A stretch of DNA of 64,000 nucleotides from Eucommia ulmoides (lineage: Eukaryota; Streptophyta; Magnoliopsida; Garryales; Eucommiaceae): NCBI GenBank assembly GCA_016647705.1, contig JAENRU010000432.1, positions 682,001 through 746,000 on the forward strand, given 5' to 3'. Made by a program: the position numbers and the translations under genes. Shown here piece by piece: positions 47,809 to 58,916 of the stretch (positions within the stretch are counted from its first letter, which is position 1; the number at the start of each line of letters is the position of its first letter). A model generated the notes under the pieces. That model did not search any database and was not told the DNA's origin. It saw nothing but the letters and a program-made list of their open reading frames with translations.

Positions 47809-49233
47809 ATGATTGGTCGGTTGATTCTACCTTGCAAAGGTTCAAGTTTGTCGAAGACATGTCTCTTGGGTTTGGTCTCCTCTGTTAATGTGATTACCCT
47901 ATTTTGATTTTGATCTTCTCTCTCTCTCTCTCTTCTTGCATTTGTTACTTACTTCTGTGTGATTTAACATTCCGAATTAGGGTTTGAGGGTTTTGAGGGT
48001 GTTGAGTTTATCCCACATCTGATGTGGAAGGGATTGGTGGGCAAGTTATAAGGGTAAGGGAAAGCGTCACCTCACGAGCTAACTTTTGGGATTGAGGGAG
48101 GCCGAAGACCACCCTACACTACACGGAGCAGTAAGGCCTGATGTGTAAAGGGGAGATTGTTGAGTTTGTCCCGCACTGGATGTGGAAGGGGATGTGAAAG
48201 GGGCTGGTGGTCATGTTATTAGTGTGAGGGAAAGCGTCAGCTAGATTTTGGGGTTGAGAGAGGCCGAAGACCACCCTACACTACACGGAGCAGTAAGGCC
48301 TGATGTGTAAGGGGGAGATTGTTGGGTTTGTCTTGCACTGGATGTGGAAGAGGATGTGAAAGGGGTTGGTGGTCATGTTATTAGTGTGAGGGAAAACGTC
48401 AACTAGCTTTTGGGGTTGAGAGAGACCCAAAATCACCCCACACAGTTTGTTTCTCCAGTTGGGTTGGGTTATATAATTAGTTGAATCAATAAAATGAACC
48501 GAATTGTGGATACTATTTGTTTGTTTCCAAACACCCCCCTCACACACAGACACACACAAAGGTTACCATAGTTGGAAACCTTGTTTTCTCTTGCTAATTT
48601 GACTGGCTGGTCATTTTTAATTGAAAGTCTCTCATGAATCTGTTCTTATTTTTTTTTTGTTTTTGGGTTGTCTGTGATATTGCAGCTTCAGGCTACTTGT
48701 CGTGTTAACTCTGTTGGGCATTCGGCGAGGAGTATCAGGCAATACTTTAGTTCCAAGGTTTGAACGAGAACGGGAAAATCTTACCTTTTTTTAAAGGTTT
48801 TTATTATGCTTTATTCAAGATTTTGAAGTTCTCACCACTTAATTGTTTTTTATTTTTCTAGGTTGTACATCAGAAGGATTATCGTTTCCCATATTACCCT
48901 TTACCGTTATCTGCTGTAAGTTGTTAGGTAGCGTTTGGTTGTATGAAATTTTGAATCCTTGGAAATCGTTCATTTCTAATTTCTATTCTGAAGCTCTAAT
49001 TCCTTGAAACCAAACACTACCTAACAATTTTATTTTTTTTCATCTTGTTTTTTTTTTGTTAAAAATCTCTTTTAGAGTTCTACGCAAACAAGTAGAAGGC
49101 TAATTTGTTCGGTAGCAACTGAAACCTTACCAAAACAAGTTGAAGAATCAGGAATGGAGACACCGAAAGAAATATTCCTTAAAGATTACAAATTGCCCGA
49201 TTACTACTTTGAGACGGTATATGATCCGTTAAA

Positions 49234-49295
<62 letters not shown>

Positions 49296-52200
49296 TTGTT
49301 TGTAAATTTAATAAGCATTATTTTAATCTTTTTATTGACGCTGCGTAGGTGGATTTGAAATTTTCTCTGGGTGAGGAAAATACAATTGTTAGTGCTAAAA
49401 TAACGGTTTACCCCAGGGTCGAAGGTAGTTCTATAATCTTCTCTCTATTTGTATTACATAATAATAGTAATAGTAATAGTAATAATTTTACTTTATTGGT
49501 AATCGTTTCTCTCTCTCTCTCTATATATATATATATGTACATATATTATATATGTGTACATATGTATGTACATATGTACATATATACCTAAAGGGCAACC
49601 TAGTTCTATAAAGCTTCCGCTACGCCTGGGGTCTGGGGAAGGTCGCACCACTTGGGTTTCTCTCTCTCTCTCTATATATATTGTAAATTGTAAATTGGTT
49701 GGATTGAGTAGAGAAGACATAATAAATCTTCTCTCGCAAAAATAGCCACATTTTTAATCTTGAAATTTGGCATTTGTTTTGATTTTCAAAGTAGCTTTAA
49801 AAAATTATTGTTCATGGCTAATCGATCTTCATCAATAGGTTCTTCTTCTCCATTGGTCTTGGACGGTCAAAATTTGAAGCTTCTATGGGTTAAGGTCAAT
49901 GGCAAGGAGCTGAAGGTGTGTTATATATACACAATGTTCTTTTGTGTTTGCGTGAGCTATTTCAAAAATAAACTCGGTTTAGAAAAGGGATTTGTATTCG
50001 TTTCTTAAGAAAAATTTACATTTTTTTTAAATCAAATTGTTAGAAACAATCTCTCTTTGTACACAGGGGTACAGTTGCTTACATCTGACTCTCTCAGGCC
50101 CCGCAAGGTCGGGAGCCTTTATACACTGGACTGTCTTTTTTGTAAATCAAAGGGATTTGTATTATTTTCTTAAGGAAAATTTTCAAATTTCATTTTCTAA
50201 ATCAAGTTCACTTTTCAAACACCTTGCGCAAACACACTCTTAATGGTTCTATTTTCACTCTTAAAAGTTCTATTTTTTTGTGGGTTTTGATTTACCCTTC
50301 ATTTAAAATCAATTATTGTAATAATTCTTTAAATACCACAATTATTTCATATCAAATTTTACCGAACAAAATAATCAATTTTTTTTAGGAATTTACGTAT
50401 TAAATTCTAACCGAAAAAACTTTTTTTTTTTTTGTCTCAGGAGGATGAGTTTAAATTGGATTCCCGTCATCTGACTCTGCTATCTCCACCTAGTAGCAAA
50501 TTTACACTTGAAACCCTAACTGAGATATGTCCACAGAAGAACACATCATTAGAGGTGAAAAGGCCCTTCATATGCCTTTTGTATCTTTTGTATTATAAAT
50601 CAGAACGGTGTGGGTTCCACACAATAATTTTTGTCAATAGAACGGTTGAGATCTGTCATTGCAGATGTGGACTAAATCTCAGCCATTCAATTGAAGAGAT
50701 ATTTTCATCCCTTGGATTTTATATTTTGATCCGACCCGTTTTATTGATCATAATTACTTCAACCTACGCTTCTGATTTATAATATAAAATTAACTATCTA
50801 AGGTAATTATTTAGGTAGAAATTTAAATTTTAAATTTTATAAAATTCTCCTCAATTATTTAATCTTACCGTTTACTATTTTTTTAGGGCCTTTACAAGTC
50901 ATCCGGAAACTTCTGTACGCAATGTGAAGCAGAGGGTTTCCGAAAAATTACATTTTATCAGGTTCTTATATGAGATGCTGATTGATTTTTATTTTTTTTA
51001 ATTATTATTTTGGCACTTTACTAATGGTTTTATTTTTCGTATATCAGGATCGTCCCGATATTATGGCTAAGTACACTTGTCGTATCGAAGCCGACAAGTC
51101 ATTGTACCCTGTCTTGTTGTCTAATGGAAATCTCATAGAGCAAGGAGACCTAGAGGTGAAATTACCTTAAAATTCGTCAATAATTTATATTTTTAACAAA
51201 TTTATGAAAACATATTAGAATTGTTCCCCGATTTTTGTTTCTATTCCAAATTTTGTGGGAACATAAGCATGACAATACTAAGGCGCCATGTTATAACACT
51301 TTGTTAAGTACTTTGTTTTTGGCTTGAGTAGCGTTTGTTTTGGCTCTAAAAAGTACTTAAAATCAAGAAAGTATAAGTTCCTTTTTTTTTCCCGAAAAAT
51401 AAAATTATTTATATATTTTTTCTTTCTTGTATTTTTTTATATATTTTTTTAATTCTCCACGAAATTCTTTTGCATTCAGATTAAGAGATTATTTATATGG
51501 ATAAGACTAAGTTATTGTTTTATTTTTCTTTTGCTTTTAAGTATAAAAATTGCTTAAAAAAGTGTTAGCAAATGCTGCCTAAACAAAAACACGTTTCCTT
51601 TTTGCAGGGAGGCAAACACTATGCTCTTTGGGAGGATCCTTTCAAGAAGCCTTGCTATCTTTTTGCCTTGGTTGCTGGGCAGTTGAAGAGCAGAGATGAT
51701 ATATTCACAACACGTTCAGGTCGTAAGGTGTCTCTCAAAATATGGACCCCGGCAGAGGATCTTCCCAAGACTGAACACGCTATGTATTCTCTTAAAGCGG
51801 CCATGAAATGGGATGAAGATGTTAGCAAAATTTCCCCTTTCTTTTTGCATTTTTTTTTGAGAGAGATGATATTAATATGCATTAATAGTTCTACATGTTA
51901 GTTACATAATAATTTCCTTTTTTTTTTTTTTTAAATAGGTTTTTGGTCTTGAGTATGATCTCGACCTCTTCAATATCGTTGCGGTTCTAGATTTCGACAT
52001 GTTAGTTGCTAACCATTTTTGTCCACCATCTATTTTTTCATTTTTTTTTTCTTGGGGGAGGGGGGGTATTTTCCCCTAATTTACTGACTGTTTCTTGTTT
52101 TCATGAATTTGCAGGGGAGCCATGGAAAACAAGAGTTTAAATGTATTTTTTAAATTTTTTTTGGCTTGAATTCTAATTAAGAAGTTAGTAGCTTTGGTTT

Positions 52201-53063
52201 TTACACGTTTTTTTTTCCTTTCAGATTTTTAATTCCAAGCTCGTTCTTGCCTCACCGGAAACTGCCACAGATGCTGATTATGCCGCTATATTGGGTGTTA
52301 TTGGTCATGAGGTACTCTTCATTCATTAAAGTATATGCTTGCAATTCTGCACCGCCCACCCCACCCCGCCCACCCCCCCCCAAAAAAAAAAGCACCCAAG
52401 CACCCACATGTGAAAAAAAAGGTGAATTTGTTATGATTTATGTTTCATTTCTTGTATCTTTTGCAGTACTTCCACAACTGGACAGGCAACAGGTTGGCTT
52501 ATTTTCTTGTCTCGTGTTTAATTTTTTTAAACTTCTAGGGTATTTTGTGTAATACTTATAAAATGTGTTCTACTATTTTTAGAGTAACATGTCGAGACTG
52601 GTTCCAGCTCAGTCTAAAGGAAGGCCTCACCGTTTTCCGTGAACAGGTGTGGATATATATGTTTATATTTACATAATAAATGTTCATATCCCTAAAAATA
52701 ACACTAATCATATTCAATTTACAGGAATTTTCATCGGACATGGGAAGCCGGACAGTGAAGCGTATTGCCGGTGTTTCTAAGCTTCGGATTTATCAATTCC
52801 CACAGGTTTTAATTACTTGATTATTTTTATTATTTATTTATTTTTATGTAAAAAATATAATTATTATATGATTAACATATTTATTTTTCAAGCTGGTTTC
52901 AATTAATTAATTATTATTATTATGATCTTGAACTTGTAGGATGGTGGTCCAATGGCTCATCCTGTACGGCCTCACTCTTACATCAAGGTCGAATTACTAC
53001 CACCTCTCTAAATACTCTCTTTCATAAAGATCGTTCTTGCTTATGTTCTTATATTGGTCTTCT

Positions 53064-53096
<33 letters not shown>

Positions 53097-56000
53097 TTCA
53101 GATGGACAACTTCTACACAGGCAATTTTTATTTTTTATTTTTAAATTTATTTATTGTTTGTTTCGGTCTTTAATATGCTAATGAATTTATATGTTCTATT
53201 GTGGTTTCTTCTGCAAATGCAATGGATATGATGGATGATTTTGGTGTATTCGCTGATTGCAACATGCAGTGACGGTAAATTTTTTAAATTAATGTTTTAT
53301 TTCTGTATTTTTAATATTTCCAATTAATCTTTATCGAAAAGTTTTTTTCTTTTTCCCCTTATTTTTCTATTTCAAATTTTTTATTCTTTTTCGTGTCTTT
53401 CTTATGAAGTTGGTTTCATTTCTTGTTGCAGGTGTATGAAAAGGTTTGAAAATCTCTCTCTCTCTATATATATGTGTGTGTGTGTGTGCGCGCGCGCTTC
53501 GTGTTCATGTTTTGTGTATGTTCTTACCAGGGAACCGAGGTTGTGAGGATGTACAAAACCTTACTTGGCAGTCAAGGATTCAGAAAAGTAAGAATGCTGT
53601 GCTTGAACCACAATTTTGTTGTTCTTAAACATTGTTTTGGCTATTTGTGCAAATTGTTTCCTAAAACTCTCTTTTCAAAAGTTTTGGGAACTGTTTTTAA
53701 ATTTGTAAACCTAGCGGACCCTAATAGTAAATTTGCCTTCTTGAAATTTCAAGGGGATGGATCTATATTTTGAGAGGCATGATGGGCAAGCCGTGACATG
53801 CGAAGACTTCTTTGCAGCCATGAGAGATGCCAACAATGCAAATTTTTCCAATTTCTTGCTTTGGTGCGCCGTCTCTCCCCCCCTCCCCTCCCTTGTCCTT
53901 TTTTTTTATTGTTTAATTTAAAGTGATTTTTTTTTTTTATAATTTTTCAATTTGTCTAGTGTTTTGGGAACAGAAATATGGGAACACAAAAAAATTATGT
54001 TTCTTTTCTGAGAACGGGTTTGTTCTTAAATTTCTGTTTGTTTCCATATTTTCTGAGAATGGAAACAATTTTATTTTATTTTGAATAGAAACACTAAATT
54101 GAACACTAAACCTTGTATTGATGCTTACACTTTTGAATGAAACAATGTTTTTTAGGTACTCCCAAGCCGGTACTCCTCGTGTTAAGGTTGTTTCTTCTTA
54201 CAATGCTGAATCAAAAACTTATTCATTGAAGTTCAGGTATGCGGCTATTTTTTTGGGTGGATATTTCTGCTTATGAGGTAAATGTTCATGTTCGTAGACC
54301 ACTTGCATAATTTATACTGGAATTGGCAATTTCTGTTTACAGTCAAGAGGTGCCACCGACGCCAGGGCAGCCAGTGAAAGAACCCATGTTTATTCCTGTG
54401 AGTGTTGGTCTATTGGACTCAAACGGCAAAGACATTCCTCTTTCCTCTGTTTATTATGATGGAAAATTGGAACCTCTTGGAAGCAACGGCCAGCCTGTTT
54501 ACAATACCGTTCTTAGACTAACAAAGGTCAGTTCAACCAATATATATATATATATATTCTGCTCTCAAAATTGTTCTAAAAATCTAGCAACAGTAGAGGA
54601 ACAATTTTTTTCGCACTATTTTTATGTCTGTTCCACAGTTTTTGGGAGCGATAAAAAAAAATAAAAAATCCTGGCCTTCTCCTTCCGCCTCATTCTCATT
54701 CCTCCCCAAATACTCACCATAATACACACACACACACACACACATTTCTGTCTTTTGTAGAAAATTTGTAAGGGGAAAGGAAGAGGTTGGAAATGCCCAT
54801 GAAGTCTCCTTAAAAATAGTTGGATGCAAGGTAGTTGACTCTGTTGTGCCCAAAATTTTAACGGATTTATTGATTTGGACTTAAGTGAGATGATTACAGA
54901 ACTTCAGGGTATTATGAGTTCAAATTGAAACTATGATGACCGAAGTGAAATAATGGTCAAACTTGATGGGTGCAAGGTGTCAAAAACCGAAAACAAAATA
55001 ACATGAGTAAAAGATTCATGTTTCTGTTCCTGTTTTTCGGTTTCTGTTGATCCCAAATTTTTAGAAATGCTACCTGAATGCCACGTAGGGGTTTCTTGTT
55101 TCTGTGCTCAGAAGACTTGGAACATAAACAGAAGAAAATTAGCCACGTTGGTGTTTCTGTTTTCCAAATTTTAGAAGCAGTAGCCAAACGGCACCTTAGC
55201 TATATATTTTTTTTTTTTGTTATTCACAAAGAAAACATAAAAAAATCAATCTTTTTTCTGTTCTTATCCTATGTTTTTGGAACCAATTTATATTTGTTCT
55301 TATCTTTGTGATAATAAGCAGAAAGAAGAAGAATTTGTGTTCTCAGATATACCTGAGAAACCGATTCCATCTCTCTTGCGGGGATACAGCGCTCCCATCC
55401 GTCTCGATTCTGATCTCACAGACAATGAGCTTCTTTTCCTCCTCGCTCATGATACAGATGAGTTCAACCGGTATACACACACACACATCTATTAAAATTA
55501 TCTTCTAATTTTCTAGAAGCTCCCCCCCCCCCCCCCGCCTTTCTTTTTTAATAACTTTTGTCATGTTTCAGTTGGGAGGCCGGACAAGTTCTTGCTCGGA
55601 AGCTGATGCTAAGCCTAGTGGCCGATTTCCAACAAAACCGACCCTTGGTTCTTAGTACACAATTCGTGAACGGTTTTAAGAGCATTCTCTGTGATTCGAG
55701 TTTGGACAAGGTAAAAAGAAAAAAATGGTTTTGTTATTTATTTTTTGGGAGAGTTAATTGTGATTTTATTGATGAAATTTGGTATTTTATTTAGGAATTT
55801 ATTACCAAGGCAATAACTTTGCCTGGGGAAGGGGAGATCATGGACATGATGGAAATTGCAGACCCTGATGCTGTTCATGCGGTTCGATCTTTTATCAGGA
55901 AGAAACTTGCTTCGGAATTGAAAGAGGAATTCATCAATGCGGTATGAAATTGAGAGAGAAAAGGGGGGGGGGGTTAGTGTTTCTGTTCCTAGAAAACTTG

Positions 56001-57844
56001 GAACAGAATCATAGAAAATGAACCCCCCCCCCCCCCCCCCCCCCAAAACAATTTTTTTTAATATATTTCTGTTCTTTCCTAGATTTCAAGTCTAACTTTT
56101 TTTAGAACAGAACATAATATGGGATCAAAAACTTCTGTTTCTATTATGTTCCCATATTTTTAGAGCAAATTTATGGGAACCGAGCAAAAATATTCCCAAT
56201 TTCTGTTTCTGCTCCAAGTTTGCAGGGAACAGATCGGAAAATGGGAGTTGGAGCGCTGAACAAACGTGGTTTTTCTTTTTCTTTCTGTTTCTGTTTCAAG
56301 TTTTTTGAGAACAGAAACAGACCAAAAATTTGCACTAATCAAACACTTTTTTTTTAAGTTCAATTTGGGAAATATTATAGTTTTTGGCTTGCGTTCTCAA
56401 TAGGTAAAAAGCAATAGGAGCTCGCAGAAGTACGAGTTTAACCACACCAATATGGCGAGACGTGCTCTTAAAAATGCTTCCCTTGGTCCGTGTACTTTTT
56501 ATTTTTTAATAAAGAAATAATTAGGGGGCAAAAATGAATTTATTTAACCATCCTTTTTTATGTTCTGTTTACAGCATATCTTTGTACGCTTGAAGATCCG
56601 GAGCTAACCGAGCTTGCTCTTCATGAGTATAAAGCGGCCACTAATATGACAGAACAATTCGCGGCTCTTGCCGCCATTGCTCAGAATCCCGGCAAAACCC
56701 GTGATGATGTTCTTGCTGATTTCTATAACAAGTGGCAGCACGATTTCTTGGTATGTTTTTATTTATTAATTTATTTTTGTGAAACTGATAAAAAAAAGAA
56801 GGCGTCATGTTATTGTTTTTGTTCCTAGTTTTTGGTGAAGTGAAACGAAACAAAAAAACAAAAAAGTAGAAACTCGAATATTAAACAAGTGACACTGTAA
56901 TGTTTCTGTTTTTGTTCCCAGAACAATTGGGAACCAAAAAAAGTTCATTTTTTCACTCCAAAATTTGTTAGAAAAATCTGTTCCTAGTTTTTTGGGATTG
57001 GATTGTCTGCAATGTTTTTCGTTTTACAATTTATTCAGGTTGTGAACAAGTGGTTTGCTCTCCAAGCAACATCGGACATTCCCGGGAATGTTGAGAACGT
57101 TCAGAAACTCTTGAATCATCCCGCTTTTGACCTTCGCAATCCAAATAAGGTCCGTTAATTTTTGCTTTATTTTTTGGGAAATTGCTCTCTTTTTTAAACA
57201 GAAAAAAGTCAATTAATTTTTTTTGAATAAATGTAGGTTTATTCTTTGATTGGTGGATTTCGCGGTTCTCCCGTGAATTTCCATGCGAAAGACGGATCGG
57301 GCTACAAATTCTTGGGAGAAATGGTGGTGCAACTCGACAAATTGAACCCCCAGGTTGGTTTTACGGGAGGGCATTTTGGTCATTTTAATTTTAATTTTTT
57401 CTATCTCGATTCTGTAATAACCGTTCTTGTATTGCAGATGGCGTCTCGTATGGTTTCTGCATTCTCTCGGTGGAAGCGTTACGACGAAACCCGTCAATGC
57501 CTCTCCAAGGTAACATTACTTTAAATTCAAAATTAATAAAAAATCTCATTTCTTTTTGGATTGAAAGTTAAAAGATAATATATATATATATCAGGACTTA
57601 TTACATTTGAGATTTTTTTGACCACCGGATGATACACTTAAACATACTCTCAGCAAATGATTTTTCATGACTGATGTATTTGAACTAATTGTAAGATATT
57701 AACCTGGTATATGCTACTATGTGTTTATAATATTCGGTATCTGTGAAAAATATTTTTTTACAGGCGCAGTTGGAGATGATCGTGTCCGCTAATGGACTCT
57801 CGGAGAATGTGTTTGAGATTGCGTCGAAGAGCTTGGCGGTTTAA
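47809..57844 (+). CDS. MPA1: M1 zinc aminopeptidase, PepN/MPA1 type, organelle-targeted form
   Basis: Thirty-three coding exons give 982 aa; all junction phases agree. Exons: 47809-47889, 48686-48757, 48862-48915, 49076-49216, 49349-49424, 49839-49915, 50441-50554, 50887-50961, 51048-51155, 51608-51820, 51939-52000, 52115-52142, 52225-52311, 52467-52492, 52583-52646, 52725-52805, 52940-52987, 53102-53120, 53270-53274, 53432-53443, 53531-53587, 53754-53863, 54156-54236, 54343-54526, 55322-55470, 55572-55710, 55795-55941, 56404-56485, 56575-56750, 57039-57149, 57237-57353, 57438-57509, 57764-57844. Residues 1-85 are Ser/Arg-rich, transit-peptide-like. GAMEN is at 359-363, the zinc site HEYFH at 395-399 with Glu418, and catalytic Tyr479, the spacing of E. 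coli PepN. It removes N-terminal residues from peptides; Arabidopsis MPA1 is needed in meiosis. A leader exon ends at 47456. Confidence 0.92.
48000..48438 (+). mobile_element. TRIM/LTR-like triplicated repeat in MPA1 intron 1
   Basis: Three ~160-bp units start TGTTGAGTTTATCCC (48000), TGTTGAGTTTGTCCC (48159) and TGTTGGGTTTGTCTT (48320), each preceded from the second on by a purine tract 'aggggg/ggggagatt'. They share 'gagaggccgaagaccaccc' and 'gtgagggaaa.cgtca'. The pattern of LTR start after a purine tract fits tandem TRIM copies joined through shared LTRs; no primer site remains. A matching array is at 61367 in the second copy. Confidence 0.6.
49586..49665 (-). mobile_element. truncated Au SINE in MPA1 intron 5
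   Basis: The stretch 'agggcaacctagttctataaagcttccgctac' followed by 'ggggtctggggaaggtcg.accacttggg' matches the inner half of the Au SINE at 24229. The tRNA-related head is missing. Flanking (CT)n(AT)n runs lie on both sides. The copy at 62938-63005 is the duplicated counterpart. Confidence 0.6.
50062..50128 (+). mobile_element. Au-like SINE fragment in MPA1 intron 6
   Basis: The phrase 'gttgcttacatctgactctc', then 'ccccgcaaggtcgggagcc' and 'tacactggac', is the sense-strand middle of an Au-like SINE. No tail or target duplication was found. It is repeated in unit 2 near 63415. Confidence 0.45.
53270..53274 (+). other. MPA1: 5-nt microexon of MPA1 (exon 19)
   Basis: The bases tgacg lie between an acceptor (aacatgcag) and a donor (gtaaat). 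They are needed to join ...FYT (exon 18, ending acaG before a non-canonical GC donor at 53121) to VYEKG (12-nt exon 20), restoring the conserved FYTVTVYEKG of the PepN family. Skipping it would join acaG to gtgtatg and give an immediate TGA. The assignment rests on frame and family conservation. Confidence 0.8.
53930..57000. repeat. cluster of palindromic 'gggaacagaaac' repeats in MPA1 introns
   Basis: Variants of 'tttctgttcccaa.tttt' and its complement 'gggaacagaaac' recur in introns at about 53957-54080, 54594-54660, 55010-55190, 55975-56330 and 56880-56995, often facing each other. The same phrase also occurs at 27930-28130, 28480-28620, 29040, 32220-32310, 45000-45130 and 51228-51265. They look like pieces of one MITE family with a self-complementary end. 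Confidence 0.5.
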
Positions 57845-57925
57845 ACGACTCCGGGAGGGGAAGGTTCGTGTTTGAGATCGAATTGAAGAGCTTGGCGGTT
57901 TAAACGACTCCGGGAGTGTAAGGTA
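57809..57925 (+). repeat. 59-bp tandem duplication across the MPA1 stop codon
   Basis: Positions 57809-57867 (gtgtttgagattgcg, the last 12 codons, taa, 'acgactccgggag') are repeated at 57868-57925 with a few changes. The first stop (57842-57844) ends the protein; the second copy lies in the 3' UTR. Confidence 0.9.
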
Positions 57926-58683
57926 GGTTTGAGGAAGGTTTGTTTTTGGTTGTGTTAATTTGAAATGGAGTTTTTCCCTTTTTTTTGTGTGGGAATAATG
58001 TCAATTAACTCTTACTTATAAGGTGCTAATAAAATCTTGATTACAATATTGAGAGGCTACCATTTTTGTGCAATTCGAAATGAAAAAATTTAACTGGGAA
58101 AAAATAAAAATCGTGAAATTTTTAAAGACGAGAATTTGATTTCACTATTTGTACGGAAACTTGAAATTGTGAAATTTTACATGATATATAGCGCTCAAAA
58201 TTTTTTGACTTCATTACTTTTACGTTTTAAAAAAAAAAAAAAATCGATTTTGAAACTTTTATGAGATAATATTATTTTATAGAGCAAAAGAAGCAATTGA
58301 TCAAAAATTCAAAATTGTAAAAGATTAGAGCGCACAAAAAACCATATGACGAGATTTTACTACTTTATGATAAATTCAAAATCGTGGATTTTTTAAGGCT
58401 ATAGTTCATAAATTTAGCTATTTTTCTCTCACGATATTGTTTTATAAAATTAAAGAAACAATTGATAAGAAATTTAAAATCATGAAATTTTGGAAGATTA
58501 TATCTTATCCAAAGAAAATCAATTTTGTTATTTAAAAAAAAAAAAAAAAAAAACTCTAACTGAATCTTGGAATTTTGTATAGTTATAGCTCACAAAAAAT
58601 GTCATCATATTATTTTATAAGCAATCGATCAAAAAATCTATTTTATAAACATAAAAATTAACGAAATGACACACGTGAATGCG
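57926..58683. other. MPA1 3' flank, AT-rich
   Basis: The 3' UTR of MPA1 probably ends within the first ~150 bp. The rest has diverged repeats of 'aaaattgtgaaatttt / atagctcacaaaaa' type and no gene. Confidence 0.5.
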
Positions 58684-58785
58684 GGCGCGGGCGTGGGCGC
58701 ATACACATATAATCAATGATAATTCAGATAGAACATAAATATATATGTATATATTATGCTCTTGAGTATTGATTTTTTTTTTTAG

Positions 58786-58916
58786 AATACTGCGAAAAAT
58801 ATGCAAAACCGGAAGACGCCGGTGCTGTACCGGAGGAGGATTCAAGTAATGCAGAGTTAACCGAAGATGAAAACGGGTCGAGCGACGATGAATTTGTCGG
58901 TAAACCGGATCCCTAG
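58786..58916 (+). pseudogene. orphan copy of UBC last exon
   Basis: 131 bases identical in length to UBC exon 6, with its acceptor (tttttttag) and stop, and one visible amino-acid change (Asp to Asn in DSSDAE: gat to aat). None of the other five exons precede it; the sequence upstream is the MPA1 3' flank. On its own it cannot make an E2, as the catalytic core is encoded by earlier exons. It could be spliced onto MPA1 read-through transcripts. Confidence 0.9.

Larger units (their letters stand above)
45171..58683 (+). repeat. segmental tandem duplication, unit 1 (about 13.5 kb)
   Basis: The segment runs from a GC-rich patch (gggcgcgggcgc) 100 bp before the last UBC exon, through the whole MPA1 gene, to 58683, where a second copy begins at the same GC-rich sequence. 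The first 5.5 kb can be compared with unit 2 inside the window and agree closely except for indels and simple-repeat changes. Confidence 0.9.

Noticed and set aside
58786..58916. A second complete UBC gene
   Set aside because: Only exon 6 is present; the preceding sequence is the 3' flank of MPA1, and exons 1-5 are absent.
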